In this document: one piece after another, positions 7,381 to 16,418 of the stretch
Position numbering within the stretch: the first letter of the stretch is position 1
Layout: the number at the start of each line of letters is the position of its first letter
From: JADLGH01 sp964586675
Lineage (GTDB): Bacteria > Desulfobacterota_D > UBA1144 > Nemesobacterales > UBA2774
Assembly (NCBI GenBank): GCA_964586675.1
Contig: CAZPHQ010000020.1
Coordinates: 1 to 58,017 of the forward strand
DNA length: 58,017 nucleotides
Direction: 5' to 3'
The notes under the pieces: generated by a model
Told to the model about the DNA's origin: nothing
Database searches by the model: none
The model's input: the letters and a program-made list of their open reading frames with translations, nothing else
Translations under genes and position numbers: made by a program

Positions 7381-8364
7381 ATGTTTTTCCGGGAGCTTTT
7401 AAAGGAGAGTGGGGGAGTTATCGTCTCCCGGAGAAATTCGGGCTTCGGCGACAATCTTCTCGCCGCGGCCAACGCCTGGCGCTACGCCCGGGCGATGGGG
7501 AGGAGCCTCGCGATAGTCTGGGCGCGCTCCCGTTATCTCGAAGACCCCGCCGAGAACGCCTTCCCCAGGTTCTTCGCGATCCCTGAAAACGTCGCCGGGG
7601 TCAGAGTGATCGTACCGCCCCGCGTGGACGCGCTTTCGAAGGCATTCCTGAGGGCCGCGTTCGCCCTTTCCCCGCGTCCCGACGCGCGGCTTTTCGGGGC
7701 GCGCATCCTTTCGTCCGTCGGCATGGACGGCGCTCGGGCATTCAAGCGTGAGAGCGAGAGGAGGGAGGGCGCGATCGACGGCATCGTCGAGGGGCTTCTG
7801 GAGGTCGGGCCGAAGATACTCGTAACGCAGGGCTGCTACGGGCCTAAAGACGAGCTCAGGCCGTTTTTCGACGCCGTCAGGCTCTCGCCGCGTCTCGCGG
7901 GAATCGCGGACGATTTCGCGGCCAGGAATTTCGCCGGGAAGAAGGTTGTCGGGGCTCATGTGAGGTACTACGGCCCGCACCTTCCGTTTTCCGCGCACAC
8001 GCCCTACTGGAGGGACTGGGCGCCCGGGGTTAAGGCGTGCATAGACGGGATAAATAATGCGCGGGAGATGGCCGGCGGCGAGCATGTTGTTTTCCTTTCG
8101 ACTGATTCAAGGCCGCTCGAGGATCTCCTGACGCGCGCCATAAGGGGCGTCGTCACGTATCCGAAGCCCTTCGGGCGCGACTTCGGTGGCGAGCTTCACG
8201 ACGAGCTTCCCATCGAGACGGCGGAGGCGAGCGCGATAGAGATGTTTCTCCTCGCGAGGAGCGACGTTCTCTTCAGATACCCGCCGAGGTCGTGGTTTTC
8301 ACACTATGGAAGCCTTTATGCCGGGCGCGTCCTGACCGTCGGCGGGCCGCAGCCGGAAGAATAA
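7381..8364 (+). CDS. NodZ-like fucosyltransferase-family protein
   Basis: A 327-residue cytosolic glycosyltransferase candidate. An N-terminal nucleotide-sugar loop GFGDNLLAAANAWRYARA (about 16-33), an HVRYYG motif near residue 198 and LSTDSRPLEDLL near 238 follow the order of motifs in NodZ/FUT8-type alpha-1,6-fucosyltransferases, as does the late segment with EMFLLARSDVLFRYPPRSWF. A GTG at 7351 lies in frame, but the ATG at 7381 is next to GAGGTGG and is preferred. It stands alone, with no sugar-nucleotide or polysaccharide genes nearby, so the acceptor is unknown. Family assignment is by motif reading only. Confidence 0.6.
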   Translation: MFFRELLKESGGVIVSRRNSGFGDNLLAAANAWRYARAMGRSLAIVWARSRYLEDPAENAFPRFFAIPENVAGVRVIVPPRVDALSKAFLRAAFALSPRPDARLFGARILSSVGMDGARAFKRESERREGAIDGIVEGLLEVGPKILVTQGCYGPKDELRPFFDAVRLSPRLAGIADDFAARNFAGKKVVGAHVRYYGPHLPFSAHTPYWRDWAPGVKACIDGINNAREMAGGEHVVFLSTDSRPLEDLLTRAIRGVVTYPKPFGRDFGGELHDELPIETAEASAIEMFLLARSDVLFRYPPRSWFSHYGSLYAGRVLTVGGPQPEE

Positions 8365-8543
8365 GGGTAAGTATCCCTTTGGAGTCGGGTAATGATTAAA
8401 AAAACGAATTTCATTTGATATTGTTTTTAATACCTGAATTTGTGACGTTATATATGAACTGTCATCATTTGAAAAGGAATTTGGTGTAATCATTCCAACA
8501 TATTTACGATTATTTTTGGTATTATGATTGTTCTGAATGAGGG

Positions 8544-8621
8544 TTATTTTTTTGTGGCAGCAAGCAAACAAAGAATCCCGCCTAAAACCAATATTCCAAA
8601 TAATGTTCCAAGTGTTTCCAT
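8544..8621 (-). CDS. Tiny single-pass membrane peptide (25 residues), candidate
   Basis: On the minus strand an ATG-started frame encodes 25 residues: METLGT, then a hydrophobic stretch of about 16 residues (LFGILVLGGILCLLAA), then TKK. This is the layout of a small single-span membrane protein. A purine-rich stretch (AAAGAGAAG) sits upstream of the ATG. It lies in an AT-rich islet between GC-rich genes, 41 bases downstream of a second small frame. A chance frame is possible. Confidence 0.4.
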   Translation of the reverse strand: METLGTLFGILVLGGILCLLAATKK

Positions 8622-8662
8622 AACAACTTCTCTTTCAAAATGAATTTGTTTGTAACATTATA

Positions 8663-8746
8663 TCATAAATTCTCGAAATAATCTTCTTCTGTTGATTGTT
8701 CAATTATTTCAACATGCTTTGGATTTTCTTCTAAATATTCACTCAT
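8663..8746 (-). CDS. Tiny acidic peptide (27 residues), candidate
   Basis: Minus-strand frame of 27 codons starting MSEYLEENPKHVEIIEQ, strongly acidic, with GTGAAGTTAAG before the ATG. It lies upstream of, and on the same strand as, the hydrophobic 25-residue frame, so the two could form a small bicistron. AT-rich sequence unlike the neighbours. Could be chance. Confidence 0.3.
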   Translation of the reverse strand: MSEYLEENPKHVEIIEQSTEEDYFENL

Positions 8747-8824
8747 CTTAACTTCACTTTCACGTATATCCTGAATACTTATCAGATGGCGTTGCATATA
8801 ATTTATTGAAAGGAGCCGCCTTCA

Positions 8825-10222
8825 ATGACTGGATCCATGATCACCAACAAGACTTTCGACGAGATAAAAATAGGCGATACGGCGAGCATAACAAAGGCGC
8901 TGGGCAGGGACGACGTCGAAAAGTTCGCCGCCCTGTCGGGCGATATGGACCCCTGCTACCTCGACGAGGGCTTCGCGGGGAAGCACAACTCCGGAAAGCT
9001 CATAGCACCCAGCATGTGGAGCGGGCTACTGGCGTCGGCGCTCCTCGGCTCGGAGCTCCCGGGGCCGGGGACGCAGTACGTTTCACAGAGCCTCGATTTT
9101 ATAAAGCGCATCGCTTCCGGGGATACGATCACGCTCACGATGAAGGTCGCTTCCAAGGAGCCGGAGACGGGCGAAGTCACTTTCGACTGCGTTTGCGTGA
9201 ACGGCGACGGGGAGACTGTGATGACGGGGACGGCGTCGGTTATCGCGCCGCGGGAGAAAATCTCCGTCGAGCGGACCGAGGGCCCCGAGATAATAGTCAA
9301 AACCTTCAACAAGTACGAAAATTTCATACAGAAATGCAGCGTGCTCGACTCGCCGCTTACTGCTGTCGCGCATCCGTGCGACGAGTCGTCGCTGCGGGCG
9401 GCTGTCGAGGCGTGGAAGGAAGACCTCATAGTTCCCGTCCTCGTCGGGCCGGTCGAAAAAATAATAAGGATCGCGAAGGAGCACGGGATAGATATTTCGG
9501 GCCTCCGTGTCGTCGACGCCCCGCACAGCCACGCGGCGGCGGCGGAGGCTGTTAGGCTCGTCAGGGAAGGGGAGTGCGAGGCGCTCATGAAGGGAAGCCT
9601 CCACACGGACGAGCTCGTGGCCGAGGTCGTGAAATCGGACACCGGGCTCAGGACGGAGAGGCGTATAAGCCACGCATTTGTCATGGACGTTCCGACCTAT
9701 CACAAGACGCTTATAATTTCGGACGCCGCGATAAACATCTATCCCAGGCTCGACGAAAAGGCCGACATATGCCGGAATGCGATCGATCTCGCGCGGATGA
9801 TGGGCGTCGAGCGGCCGAAGGTCGCAATACTCTCGGCTGTCGAGACTGTGACGTCGAAAATCCAGTCGACTGTCGAAGCGGCCGCCCTCTGCAAGATGTC
9901 GGACAGGGGGCAGATACAGGGCGGAATCCTCGACGGGCCTCTCGCCTTCGACAACGCGATAAGCAGGCAGGCGGCGGACATAAAAGGGATAAAATCGGAG
10001 GTCGCCGGGGACGCAGACATAATGATCGTTCCCGACCTCGAAGCGGGGAACATGCTCGCAAAGCAGCTTACATACATGGCGAGGGCAGAGAGCGCGGGCA
10101 TTGTCCTCGGGGCGCGCGTGCCTATAGTGCTTACGAGCAGGTCGGACTCGCTGAGAACCAAGCTCGCGTCGTGCGCTATAGCGGCCCTGATGGTCTACGC
10201 CACAAAGCCCCTGCACGCTTAA
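8825..10222 (+). CDS. Bifunctional MaoC hydratase / phosphate acetyl-(butyryl-)transferase
   Basis: A 465-residue fusion. Residues 8-150 are a MaoC-like (R)-enoyl-CoA hydratase domain, with the hot-dog signature region around LSGDMDPCYLDEGFAGK and IAPSMWSGLLASALL. Residues 155-465 are a phosphotransacetylase/phosphobutyryltransferase domain (VAHPCDESSLRAAVEAW, ALMKGSLHTDELVAEVV, RRISHAFVMD). The fusion is known in several bacterial lineages. The ribosome site AAGGAG lies 10 bases before the ATG. Acetate kinase follows 22 bases later, so the pair would convert an acyl-CoA to acyl phosphate and then to the acid with ATP formation. The hydratase domain suggests that the physiological acyl group may be longer than acetyl. 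Confidence 0.9.
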   Translation: MTGSMITNKTFDEIKIGDTASITKALGRDDVEKFAALSGDMDPCYLDEGFAGKHNSGKLIAPSMWSGLLASALLGSELPGPGTQYVSQSLDFIKRIASGDTITLTMKVASKEPETGEVTFDCVCVNGDGETVMTGTASVIAPREKISVERTEGPEIIVKTFNKYENFIQKCSVLDSPLTAVAHPCDESSLRAAVEAWKEDLIVPVLVGPVEKIIRIAKEHGIDISGLRVVDAPHSHAAAAEAVRLVREGECEALMKGSLHTDELVAEVVKSDTGLRTERRISHAFVMDVPTYHKTLIISDAAINIYPRLDEKADICRNAIDLARMMGVERPKVAILSAVETVTSKIQSTVEAAALCKMSDRGQIQGGILDGPLAFDNAISRQAADIKGIKSEVAGDADIMIVPDLEAGNMLAKQLTYMARAESAGIVLGARVPIVLTSRSDSLRTKLASCAIAALMVYATKPLHA

Positions 10223-10244
10223 TTCGGATTCGTACGGATACCAT

Positions 10245-11426
10245 ATGAAAAAACCGGTGCTTGTAATCAACACGGGCTCGTCGAGCATAAAGTTCGCGGC
10301 GTACGAGCCGGACGGCGGAGGCAATTTTATCCTTCGTCACAAAGGCGTCGTCGAGGAGATCGGGAGGGACCCGTTCTTTACCATTAAGGACGGAGAGGGG
10401 AGTGTCCTATCTACTGGCAAGCTTGGAGACGGCGTGAAGAGCCACGACGAGTGTTTCGGGTGGCTCGAAGGGAAGCTCGGGGAGATCCTTCCCGAGGGCG
10501 GGCCGTCGGCCGTCGGGCACAGGGTCGTCCACGGGGGGACCGAGTTTGCCGGTCCCGCAGTTGTAAACGAAGAGGTAATATCCAGTCTCTCGGAGCTTGA
10601 GCCGCTTGCGCCGCTCCACCAGCCGTATAACGTTTCCGGCATACGGGCCTTCATGAAGGCGTATCCGGGCGCGCCGAACGTCGCGTGCTTCGATACTTCA
10701 TTTCATCGGACGCAGCCCCGGCTCGCGCAGATGTTCGGGCTCCCGCTGGATTACTACGAATCGGGTGTTGTCCGGTACGGCTTTCACGGCCTCTCTTACG
10801 AATACGTTCTCTCGCGGCTCGGGGAGATAAGCCCCGAAACGGCCTCGGGCCGCGTCGTCACCGCCCACCTCGGCGCGGGGGCGAGCCTCTGCGCGACGCT
10901 CGGCGGGAAGAGCGTTGCCACGACGATGGGGTTCACCGCCCTCGACGGGCTACCGATGGGTACGCGTAGTGGTGGCATAGACCCGGGAGTAATATTGTAT
11001 CTACAGGCCGAAAAGGGCATGACAGCTGCTCAAGTTGAGGCGCTTCTCTATAAAAAATCGGGACTTCTTGGCATATCGGGTCTCTCCTCGGACATGAGAG
11101 ACCTCGAGGTGAGTGACGCTCCGGGGGCACGCCTGGCGATAGATTACTTCGCGTACAGGGCTGTCCGGGAAGCGGGTTCCCTCGCCGCCGCACTGGGCGG
11201 CCTGGATGCGCTCGTCTTCACGGCGGGGATAGGGGAGAACAGCGCGATTGTTCGTGAGAAGATATGCGCCGGGCTCGCGTGGCTCGGCATTGAGCTCGAC
11301 GTAGAAGCGAACTCCCGGAACGATATCGTCGTAACGAAGAGCGGCAGCCCTGTCCGCGTGTACGTCGTACCGACGAACGAAGAGCTCGTTATAGCTGTAG
11401 AAACCGCAAATACACTTTCACTCTGA
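10245..11426 (+). CDS. ackA: Acetate kinase
   Basis: A 393-residue acetate/propionate kinase family enzyme (acyl phosphate + ADP to acid + ATP). It shows the phosphate-binding start VINTGSSSIKFAAYEP (5-20), VGHRVVHGG (about 87-95), CFDTSFH (about 148-154), VTAHLGAGASLCA (about 205-217) and FTAGIGENS (about 326-334). All main active-site signatures are present and the length is standard. It sits 22 bases after the MaoC-Pta fusion, forming a classic pta-ack module. A butyrate kinase role would be the alternative, but the motifs and length fit AckA. Confidence 0.95.
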   Translation: MKKPVLVINTGSSSIKFAAYEPDGGGNFILRHKGVVEEIGRDPFFTIKDGEGSVLSTGKLGDGVKSHDECFGWLEGKLGEILPEGGPSAVGHRVVHGGTEFAGPAVVNEEVISSLSELEPLAPLHQPYNVSGIRAFMKAYPGAPNVACFDTSFHRTQPRLAQMFGLPLDYYESGVVRYGFHGLSYEYVLSRLGEISPETASGRVVTAHLGAGASLCATLGGKSVATTMGFTALDGLPMGTRSGGIDPGVILYLQAEKGMTAAQVEALLYKKSGLLGISGLSSDMRDLEVSDAPGARLAIDYFAYRAVREAGSLAAALGGLDALVFTAGIGENSAIVREKICAGLAWLGIELDVEANSRNDIVVTKSGSPVRVYVVPTNEELVIAVETANTLSL

Positions 11427-11477
11427 CATTCCGGATTGCCGGGACAAATCTCGGGGCTTTACGACGGGCGGCCGGGA

Positions 11478-12098
11478 TTAAATCGTGTTGAGCTTCTCGC
11501 GGGCTGTCTGGGCCTCGCTCGAATTCGGGTACTTATCTATGAGGGCGTTCAGGAAAAACTTGGCTTCCTGCGTTCTGCCGAGGTTTATGAGCGCCATCCC
11601 CTGCCTGAGATAAGCCTCCGGGACGCGCTTGTCGTTGGGGTAGGTGTCTATGAGCCTCTGGTATTCGAGTATCGCGTCTTCGAACTTTCCATTGTTATAG
11701 CTTTTCACGGCCTTGGAATAAATGACCTCGGGGGTGTTCGAAGAGGGCTGCTTCTTCGCCGCCTCCGGCGCCGCCGCAACCGCCGCGGGCTTGCTGTCTT
11801 TCTTTGCGGGCTTTTTCGCCGCCTTCTCCATCTCTTTCTTGAGGTCGGTGTTTTTTTCCCTCATGCTCTCGACGTCGCGGACGAGCTTTGCCTGGCTCGA
11901 TTCCACGGCCTGTATATCGGCGTCCATTCTGACAAGCATGGCGTCGAGGTCCTTTACGAGCTGATCCATGCGCGTTTCGAGGACGGTTTGCCTGTCGTAG
12001 AGCTCCTGCACGGCTTCCTTGTCGGTGTAACAGCCAGTCAGGAGAAACAGTAGAGAAGTTATTCCGAGATAATTAAGCCCAAGGCTCTTTATTGTCAT
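11478..12098 (-). CDS. Tol-Pal system protein YbgF/CpoB-like lipoprotein
   Basis: A 206-residue envelope protein. A signal peptide ends in the lipobox LLTGC (Cys23), so unlike E. coli CpoB it should be lipid-anchored. Residues 28-85 form a coiled coil (heptads around RMDQLVKDLDAMLVRMDADI), followed by a Lys/Ala/Pro linker and a C-terminal TPR region starting at VIYSKAVKSYNNGKFEDAI. This is the YbgF architecture, which couples peptidoglycan synthesis and outer-membrane constriction at division. No tol or pal gene is in the window. Confidence 0.85.
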   Translation of the reverse strand: MTIKSLGLNYLGITSLLFLLTGCYTDKEAVQELYDRQTVLETRMDQLVKDLDAMLVRMDADIQAVESSQAKLVRDVESMREKNTDLKKEMEKAAKKPAKKDSKPAAVAAAPEAAKKQPSSNTPEVIYSKAVKSYNNGKFEDAILEYQRLIDTYPNDKRVPEAYLRQGMALINLGRTQEAKFFLNALIDKYPNSSEAQTAREKLNTI

Positions 12099-12360
12099 TT
12101 GAACAATAAAAACAGTACCATTCTGAGGAACTATAATCTACCCGAACCTGCGGAATAATCCATACCCGTTTTGAGGTATTCAGGGTTTCGCGCGGGGATT
12201 CCGCACGGGCCGTCTCCTTCCCCGTTTGTCCGCGAAATCCTGCGTTATGCGCTTTAATCTATTACGGATACTTAAAAAATCGATATGAGTTGTAATTAAA
12301 AACAGGTACAATCACATATATTGAGCGTTCCCCGGAAACTCCGGGGAGGGGTAAAATTTC

Positions 12361-13641
12361 TTGAGTCTCAGCAAGCAGATAACCCTCGGATACGCACTGA
12401 TGTTTTGTTTCATGCTGCTTATCGGAGGGCTTTCCATATACAGCATTTACAACATGGACAGTACGGCGTCCAACATAAGGGGCCGCTACGACACGCTTTC
12501 GACGATACTCACGGCGAAGGAAGAAGGGCAGCAGGGCATATTCGCGAACCAGATGCTCCTGGAAGCCATCAGGATATCGGACAGGCAGATCAAGTTTTCA
12601 TACGTCATGACGCTCACCGCTGTCGGGCTAACGCTTCTCTTCGGCGTCATGCTGACGGTGTTCGTGCCGAGGGTGATAACGAGGCCGATAATGAGCCTCT
12701 TCAACGCGGCCGAGTCGGTTGCCTCGGGGGACTATTCGGTGAGGGTGAAGGCCGGCGGCTCCTCGGGGGAGATAGAGACCCTGGCCAAGGCGTTTAACAA
12801 CATGATAGACAACATCGACCGCAACAGCCGGGAGCTTCAGCGGAAGAATAACGAAATACTCGAGCTTCTGAAGACGACGAGGGAATTCAACGAGCTTCTG
12901 GAATTCAAGATCGCCGAGGCGACGGCCGAGATCGAGGAGAAGCACCGCCAGCTCGCGCATTCCCAGAAGCTGGCAGCCATAGGCGAGCTCGCGACGGGCG
13001 TGGCGCACGAGGTGCGTAACCCTCTTTCGGGCATAGGGCTTGCGCTCGAGCTCATGATGGACGAGACGGAGAACGAGGAGCACAGGCAGACGATGAGCGA
13101 GGTGCTCCACGAGATTTCGAGGCTCGAGAGGATTGTGAAGGGCCTCTTCGATCTCGGGCACCCGAAGAGCCTTCAGCTCATGGAATGCGGGCCCAACGAT
13201 ATCGTCGAGCGGGCAGTGAATCTCGTCGTGAAGAAGGCCAAGGCCAAGAGCGTCCTCATTAAAAAAGAGCTTTCGTGCGCGAATACGTTTTACGTCGACC
13301 ACGAACAGATAGAGCAGGTGGTGCTCAATCTCCTGATAAACAGCATAGACGCCACGGCGAGCTTCGGCGAGGTCAGGGTGGGGACCCGGTGCGGGAACGG
13401 CTCGATAGAAATTGAGGTTTCCGACACCGGATGCGGCATACCCGACGACGAGACGGAGCGTATACTCCAGCCCTTTTATTCGACCAAGGAGACGGGGACC
13501 GGGCTCGGGCTCGCGATATCGAGCCGCATTGTCGAAGCCCACAGGGGGAAGCTCCACATTTCGAGCAAGGTGGGCGAGGGGTCCACGTTTATAGTCGAGA
13601 TACCGAACGACCTCGGCGTCGAGGAAAAGCGCGCTTCGTGA
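12361..13641 (+). CDS. Sensor histidine kinase, NtrB-like, with HAMP domain
   Basis: A 426-residue membrane kinase. Two transmembrane helices (about 9-28 and 80-102) bracket a short 50-residue periplasmic loop; a HAMP domain (about 103-155), a coiled-coil stalk, a HisKA domain with VAHEVRNPLSG (phospho-His216) and an HATPase domain (N box NLLINSIDA, G boxes DTGCGIPDD and GTGLGLA) follow. The start is TTG with GGGGAGGGG upstream. It is 31 bases before the sigma-54 response regulator, its clear partner. The small periplasmic loop argues for sensing within the membrane or by a partner protein rather than a large ligand pocket. Confidence 0.93.
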   Translation: MSLSKQITLGYALMFCFMLLIGGLSIYSIYNMDSTASNIRGRYDTLSTILTAKEEGQQGIFANQMLLEAIRISDRQIKFSYVMTLTAVGLTLLFGVMLTVFVPRVITRPIMSLFNAAESVASGDYSVRVKAGGSSGEIETLAKAFNNMIDNIDRNSRELQRKNNEILELLKTTREFNELLEFKIAEATAEIEEKHRQLAHSQKLAAIGELATGVAHEVRNPLSGIGLALELMMDETENEEHRQTMSEVLHEISRLERIVKGLFDLGHPKSLQLMECGPNDIVERAVNLVVKKAKAKSVLIKKELSCANTFYVDHEQIEQVVLNLLINSIDATASFGEVRVGTRCGNGSIEIEVSDTGCGIPDDETERILQPFYSTKETGTGLGLAISSRIVEAHRGKLHISSKVGEGSTFIVEIPNDLGVEEKRAS

Positions 13642-13672
13642 CGATACGCCCGCGCAAAAGGAAAGATAACGA

Positions 13673-15046
13673 ATGAGCTCTCTGATTCTCATAATCGAGG
13701 ACGAAAGACTCCTCTGTAAGCAGCTCCATAAGGCGCTCACGCAGGAGGGATATTCTGTCATCACTTCGTACGAGGGGAGGGAGGGGATAGAGATCGCGAA
13801 GAGGGAGAATCCCGACCTAGTGCTTTTGGACCTCCGGCTGCCGGATACGGACGGGCTCGAGATACTGAAGTCCTTTTCGAAGTTCGAGCATCCGCCGACC
13901 GCGATAATGATGACGGCGCACGGGAATGTAGAGGTCGCCGTAAGCGCCATCAGGGTCGGGGCGTACGACTTCATCGAGAAGCCGTTTCCGCTGGACAAGC
14001 TGAAGGTCATGGTCCGGAACGCCATAAAGACGAGCGAGCTCAGGAATAATGTGAGCGCGGCGGCCATGAGGGCCCAGGAGAAGTACGGATTCGATTCGTT
14101 CATAGGCGTGAGCGCGCCTGTGAAAGAGATCATCACGCTCTTCAAGAAGCTTACGGAGACTGATCCGAAGACGATTCTCATCACCGGCGAGAGCGGGACG
14201 GGTAAAGGCCTCGCGGCGAAGATACTCCACTATAACGGCGTCAGGCGGCAGAGGCCGTTCATCGAGCTCAACTGCGCCGCGATACCGGAGACGCTTCTCG
14301 AAAGCGAGCTATTCGGGCACGAGGCCGGGGCGTTCACGGACGCCAAGCATCTCAAGAAAGGCATACTGGAGCAGGCCGACGGAGGGACTGTTTTCCTCGA
14401 CGAGATAGGCGACATGAGCCTCGCGCTCCAGGCGAAGCTTGTCAAGGCCGTCGAAGAGCGCTCGTTCAGGAGGCTCAGCGGCACGCGCGACATAAGCGTC
14501 GACATAAGCGTTATAGCGGCCACGAACCACGACCTCAAGGCGCTCGTCAAGAAAGGGGATTTCAGGGAAGACCTTTACCACAGGCTGAACGTCCTCAGCT
14601 TCGAGATGCCCGCGCTCAGGGACAGGAAAGAGGACATACCGTATCTCACCGACCATTTCGTTTCGTATTTCAACGTCGACCTCAGCAAGAACATCACCGA
14701 GATACCCGAGGAAATAAGGAAGACGTTCCTCAACTACAACTGGCCGGGGAACGTGAGAGAGCTCAGGAGCACTATAGAGCGCGCCGTCCTTTTGAGCGAG
14801 GACAGGGTGCTCAACCCGAGGTATCTCAAGCTCGAAGACGGCGAGAGCCTCAAGGTGCAGAACTCCGAAGAGAAGATGGTGATAGACGTTCCGATCGAAG
14901 ACGCTTCGCTCTACCAGATAGAGAAGAAGGTCATCATCAAGGCGCTCGACCTCAACAACTGGAACCAGACGAAGACGGCGGAGATGCTCGGCATAACCCG
15001 CGAGGTGCTCCGCTACAGGATGAAGAAGTGGGGGCTTCTGAGCTGA
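13673..15046 (+). CDS. NtrC-family sigma-54 response regulator
   Basis: A 457-residue activator with three domains: receiver (3-118, phospho-Asp53 in LLDLRLPD), AAA+ sigma-54 interaction domain (about 143-370; Walker A GESGTGKG 172-179, Walker B GGTVFLDEIGD) and a Fis-type HTH (about 418-455). The loop that contacts sigma-54 reads GAFTDA (219-224) in place of the usual GAFTGA, a variant found in other members. It would be phosphorylated by the kinase at 12361 and act at sigma-54 promoters. One such promoter stands at 408-423, although the real targets are unknown. Confidence 0.94.
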   Translation: MSSLILIIEDERLLCKQLHKALTQEGYSVITSYEGREGIEIAKRENPDLVLLDLRLPDTDGLEILKSFSKFEHPPTAIMMTAHGNVEVAVSAIRVGAYDFIEKPFPLDKLKVMVRNAIKTSELRNNVSAAAMRAQEKYGFDSFIGVSAPVKEIITLFKKLTETDPKTILITGESGTGKGLAAKILHYNGVRRQRPFIELNCAAIPETLLESELFGHEAGAFTDAKHLKKGILEQADGGTVFLDEIGDMSLALQAKLVKAVEERSFRRLSGTRDISVDISVIAATNHDLKALVKKGDFREDLYHRLNVLSFEMPALRDRKEDIPYLTDHFVSYFNVDLSKNITEIPEEIRKTFLNYNWPGNVRELRSTIERAVLLSEDRVLNPRYLKLEDGESLKVQNSEEKMVIDVPIEDASLYQIEKKVIIKALDLNNWNQTKTAEMLGITREVLRYRMKKWGLLS

Positions 15047-15146
15047 CCTTTTACCAAAAGCCGGTATAAAATTCATCCTCTCCGGCTATCCTTAATACAA
15101 TGTCAATAACGCGCGGCGCGGGTGCGAAGCCGCCGGGGGAACCACA

Positions 15147-15788
15147 ATGAAAAGACTTGCATTACTCTTCGTATTTGCATTATTCGCCTTGTCTTTATCC
15201 GCCGCGTTGCGTGCGGAGGCCCAGGACGCCGGGAAGACCGGCGCGGGCGATAAGAAGTACGAGAAGGCGACGTTCGCAGGTGGGTGCTTCTGGTGCATAG
15301 AGCCGCCTTTCGACAAGCTGGGCGGCGTCGTGGAAACGATAGCCGGGTACACGGGCGGGAACGTGAAGAACCCCACGTACGAGCAGGTGTCGACGGGAAC
15401 CACGGGGCACGCGGAGGCGGTCGAAATCATTTACGACCCGGAAGTCGTTTCGTACGAGAAGCTGCTCGAAGTCTTCTGGCTCAACATCGACCCGACGGAC
15501 TCGGGCGGACAGTTCGCAGACAGGGGAAGCCAGTACAGGCCGGAGATATTCTATCACTCCGAAGCGCAGCGCAAGGCCGCCGAGGCGTCGAAGAAGAAGC
15601 TCGATGAGTCGGGGAAGTTCAAGGACCCGGTCGTCGTAGCGATAACGGAGGCGACCGAGTTTTATCCCGCCGAGGAATACCACCAGAGCTATTACAAGAA
15701 AAACGAGCTCAAGTACAAGATGTACAAGTACGGCTCGGGAAGGCAGAGCTTTATCGAGAAGTATAACAAGGAAGGGTCTTCCGACTGA
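15147..15788 (+). CDS. msrA: Exported peptide methionine sulfoxide reductase A
   Basis: A 213-residue enzyme that reduces methionine-S-sulfoxide in proteins. A signal peptide (1-26, ending LRAEAQ) makes it periplasmic, whereas most MsrA are cytosolic. The catalytic motif GGCFWC is at 45-50, with the family segments AGYTGG and GHAEAVEI and the conserved tail EEYHQSYY. It would repair oxidised envelope proteins. The ATG follows GGGGGAACCACA. It is a stand-alone gene after the two-component system. Confidence 0.95.
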   Translation: MKRLALLFVFALFALSLSAALRAEAQDAGKTGAGDKKYEKATFAGGCFWCIEPPFDKLGGVVETIAGYTGGNVKNPTYEQVSTGTTGHAEAVEIIYDPEVVSYEKLLEVFWLNIDPTDSGGQFADRGSQYRPEIFYHSEAQRKAAEASKKKLDESGKFKDPVVVAITEATEFYPAEEYHQSYYKKNELKYKMYKYGSGRQSFIEKYNKEGSSD

Positions 15789-15885
15789 GCGTGGATCGCA
15801 TTATTTTTCCGCGTCTCGCGCCGTGAAAATTCCCCACACAATTTTTCGGATGATTCCGTGAGCGACGCCGAGTATAATTTTATGG

Positions 15886-16416
15886 ATGCTGAAGAGGCTT
15901 CTACTCATTCCGGCGGCGGCGTTTCTTCTCTATGGATGCGGCGGAAGCGAGATGAGGTATGCACTCGCCAACGATTCCTACCGCTGCGAAGACTTCGACG
16001 TGATCAAGGAAAAGATGACGGCGCTCATAAACAAGGCCAGGTCGCAGAGCCGTAACTGCGGGTACAAGATATTCACTCCCGTGGGGAGGGTCGAATGGAA
16101 CCCGACGCTCGCCCGCGCCGCGCTCGCGCATTCTGTCGACATGGCGACGGGGGACTTCGTCAGCCACGAGGGCTCGGACGGGTCCGAAGTCTCGGACAGG
16201 GTCGAAAAGCTGGGCTACGAGTGGCAGATGGTGGGGGAGAACATTTCCGTCGGCAGGGAGTCGGCCGAGGAGGTCGTGGCTGCGTGGATCAGGAGCCCCG
16301 TTCACTGCGAGGTTTTGATGCAGGCGCGCATAACCGAGATAGGCGGGGCGTGCTTTCACAACAAGGACACAAAGAACAAGACATACTGGACAGTCGTCTT
16401 CGGCGCTCCGAAATAA
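15886..16416 (+). CDS. CAP/SCP-domain lipoprotein
   Basis: A 176-residue predicted lipoprotein: signal peptide with lipobox LLYGC (Cys18), then a CAP domain (about 42-172). The cleft residues expected for the family are visible: His94 in FVSHEG, Glu118 in VGENI and His140 in SPVHCE. Extra cysteines (34, 58, 141 and one near 157) probably form disulfides. Bacterial CAP proteins are secreted or envelope-bound, with roles that remain mostly undefined. Confidence 0.88.
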   Translation: MLKRLLLIPAAAFLLYGCGGSEMRYALANDSYRCEDFDVIKEKMTALINKARSQSRNCGYKIFTPVGRVEWNPTLARAALAHSVDMATGDFVSHEGSDGSEVSDRVEKLGYEWQMVGENISVGRESAEEVVAAWIRSPVHCEVLMQARITEIGGACFHNKDTKNKTYWTVVFGAPK

Positions 16417-16418
16417 GT

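Noticed and set aside
8299..8571. 90-residue minus-strand frame after the NodZ-like gene
   Set aside because: Overlaps the end of the NodZ-like gene and has no ribosome site or domain; the two tiny frames nearby have better starts.
8825..10222. MaoC-Pta fusion as an assembly chimera
   Set aside because: The frame is continuous, and the same fusion is known from other bacteria.
12628..14184. 518-residue open frame antisense to the two-component genes
   Set aside because: Covers two well-supported genes; composition is that of a shadow frame.
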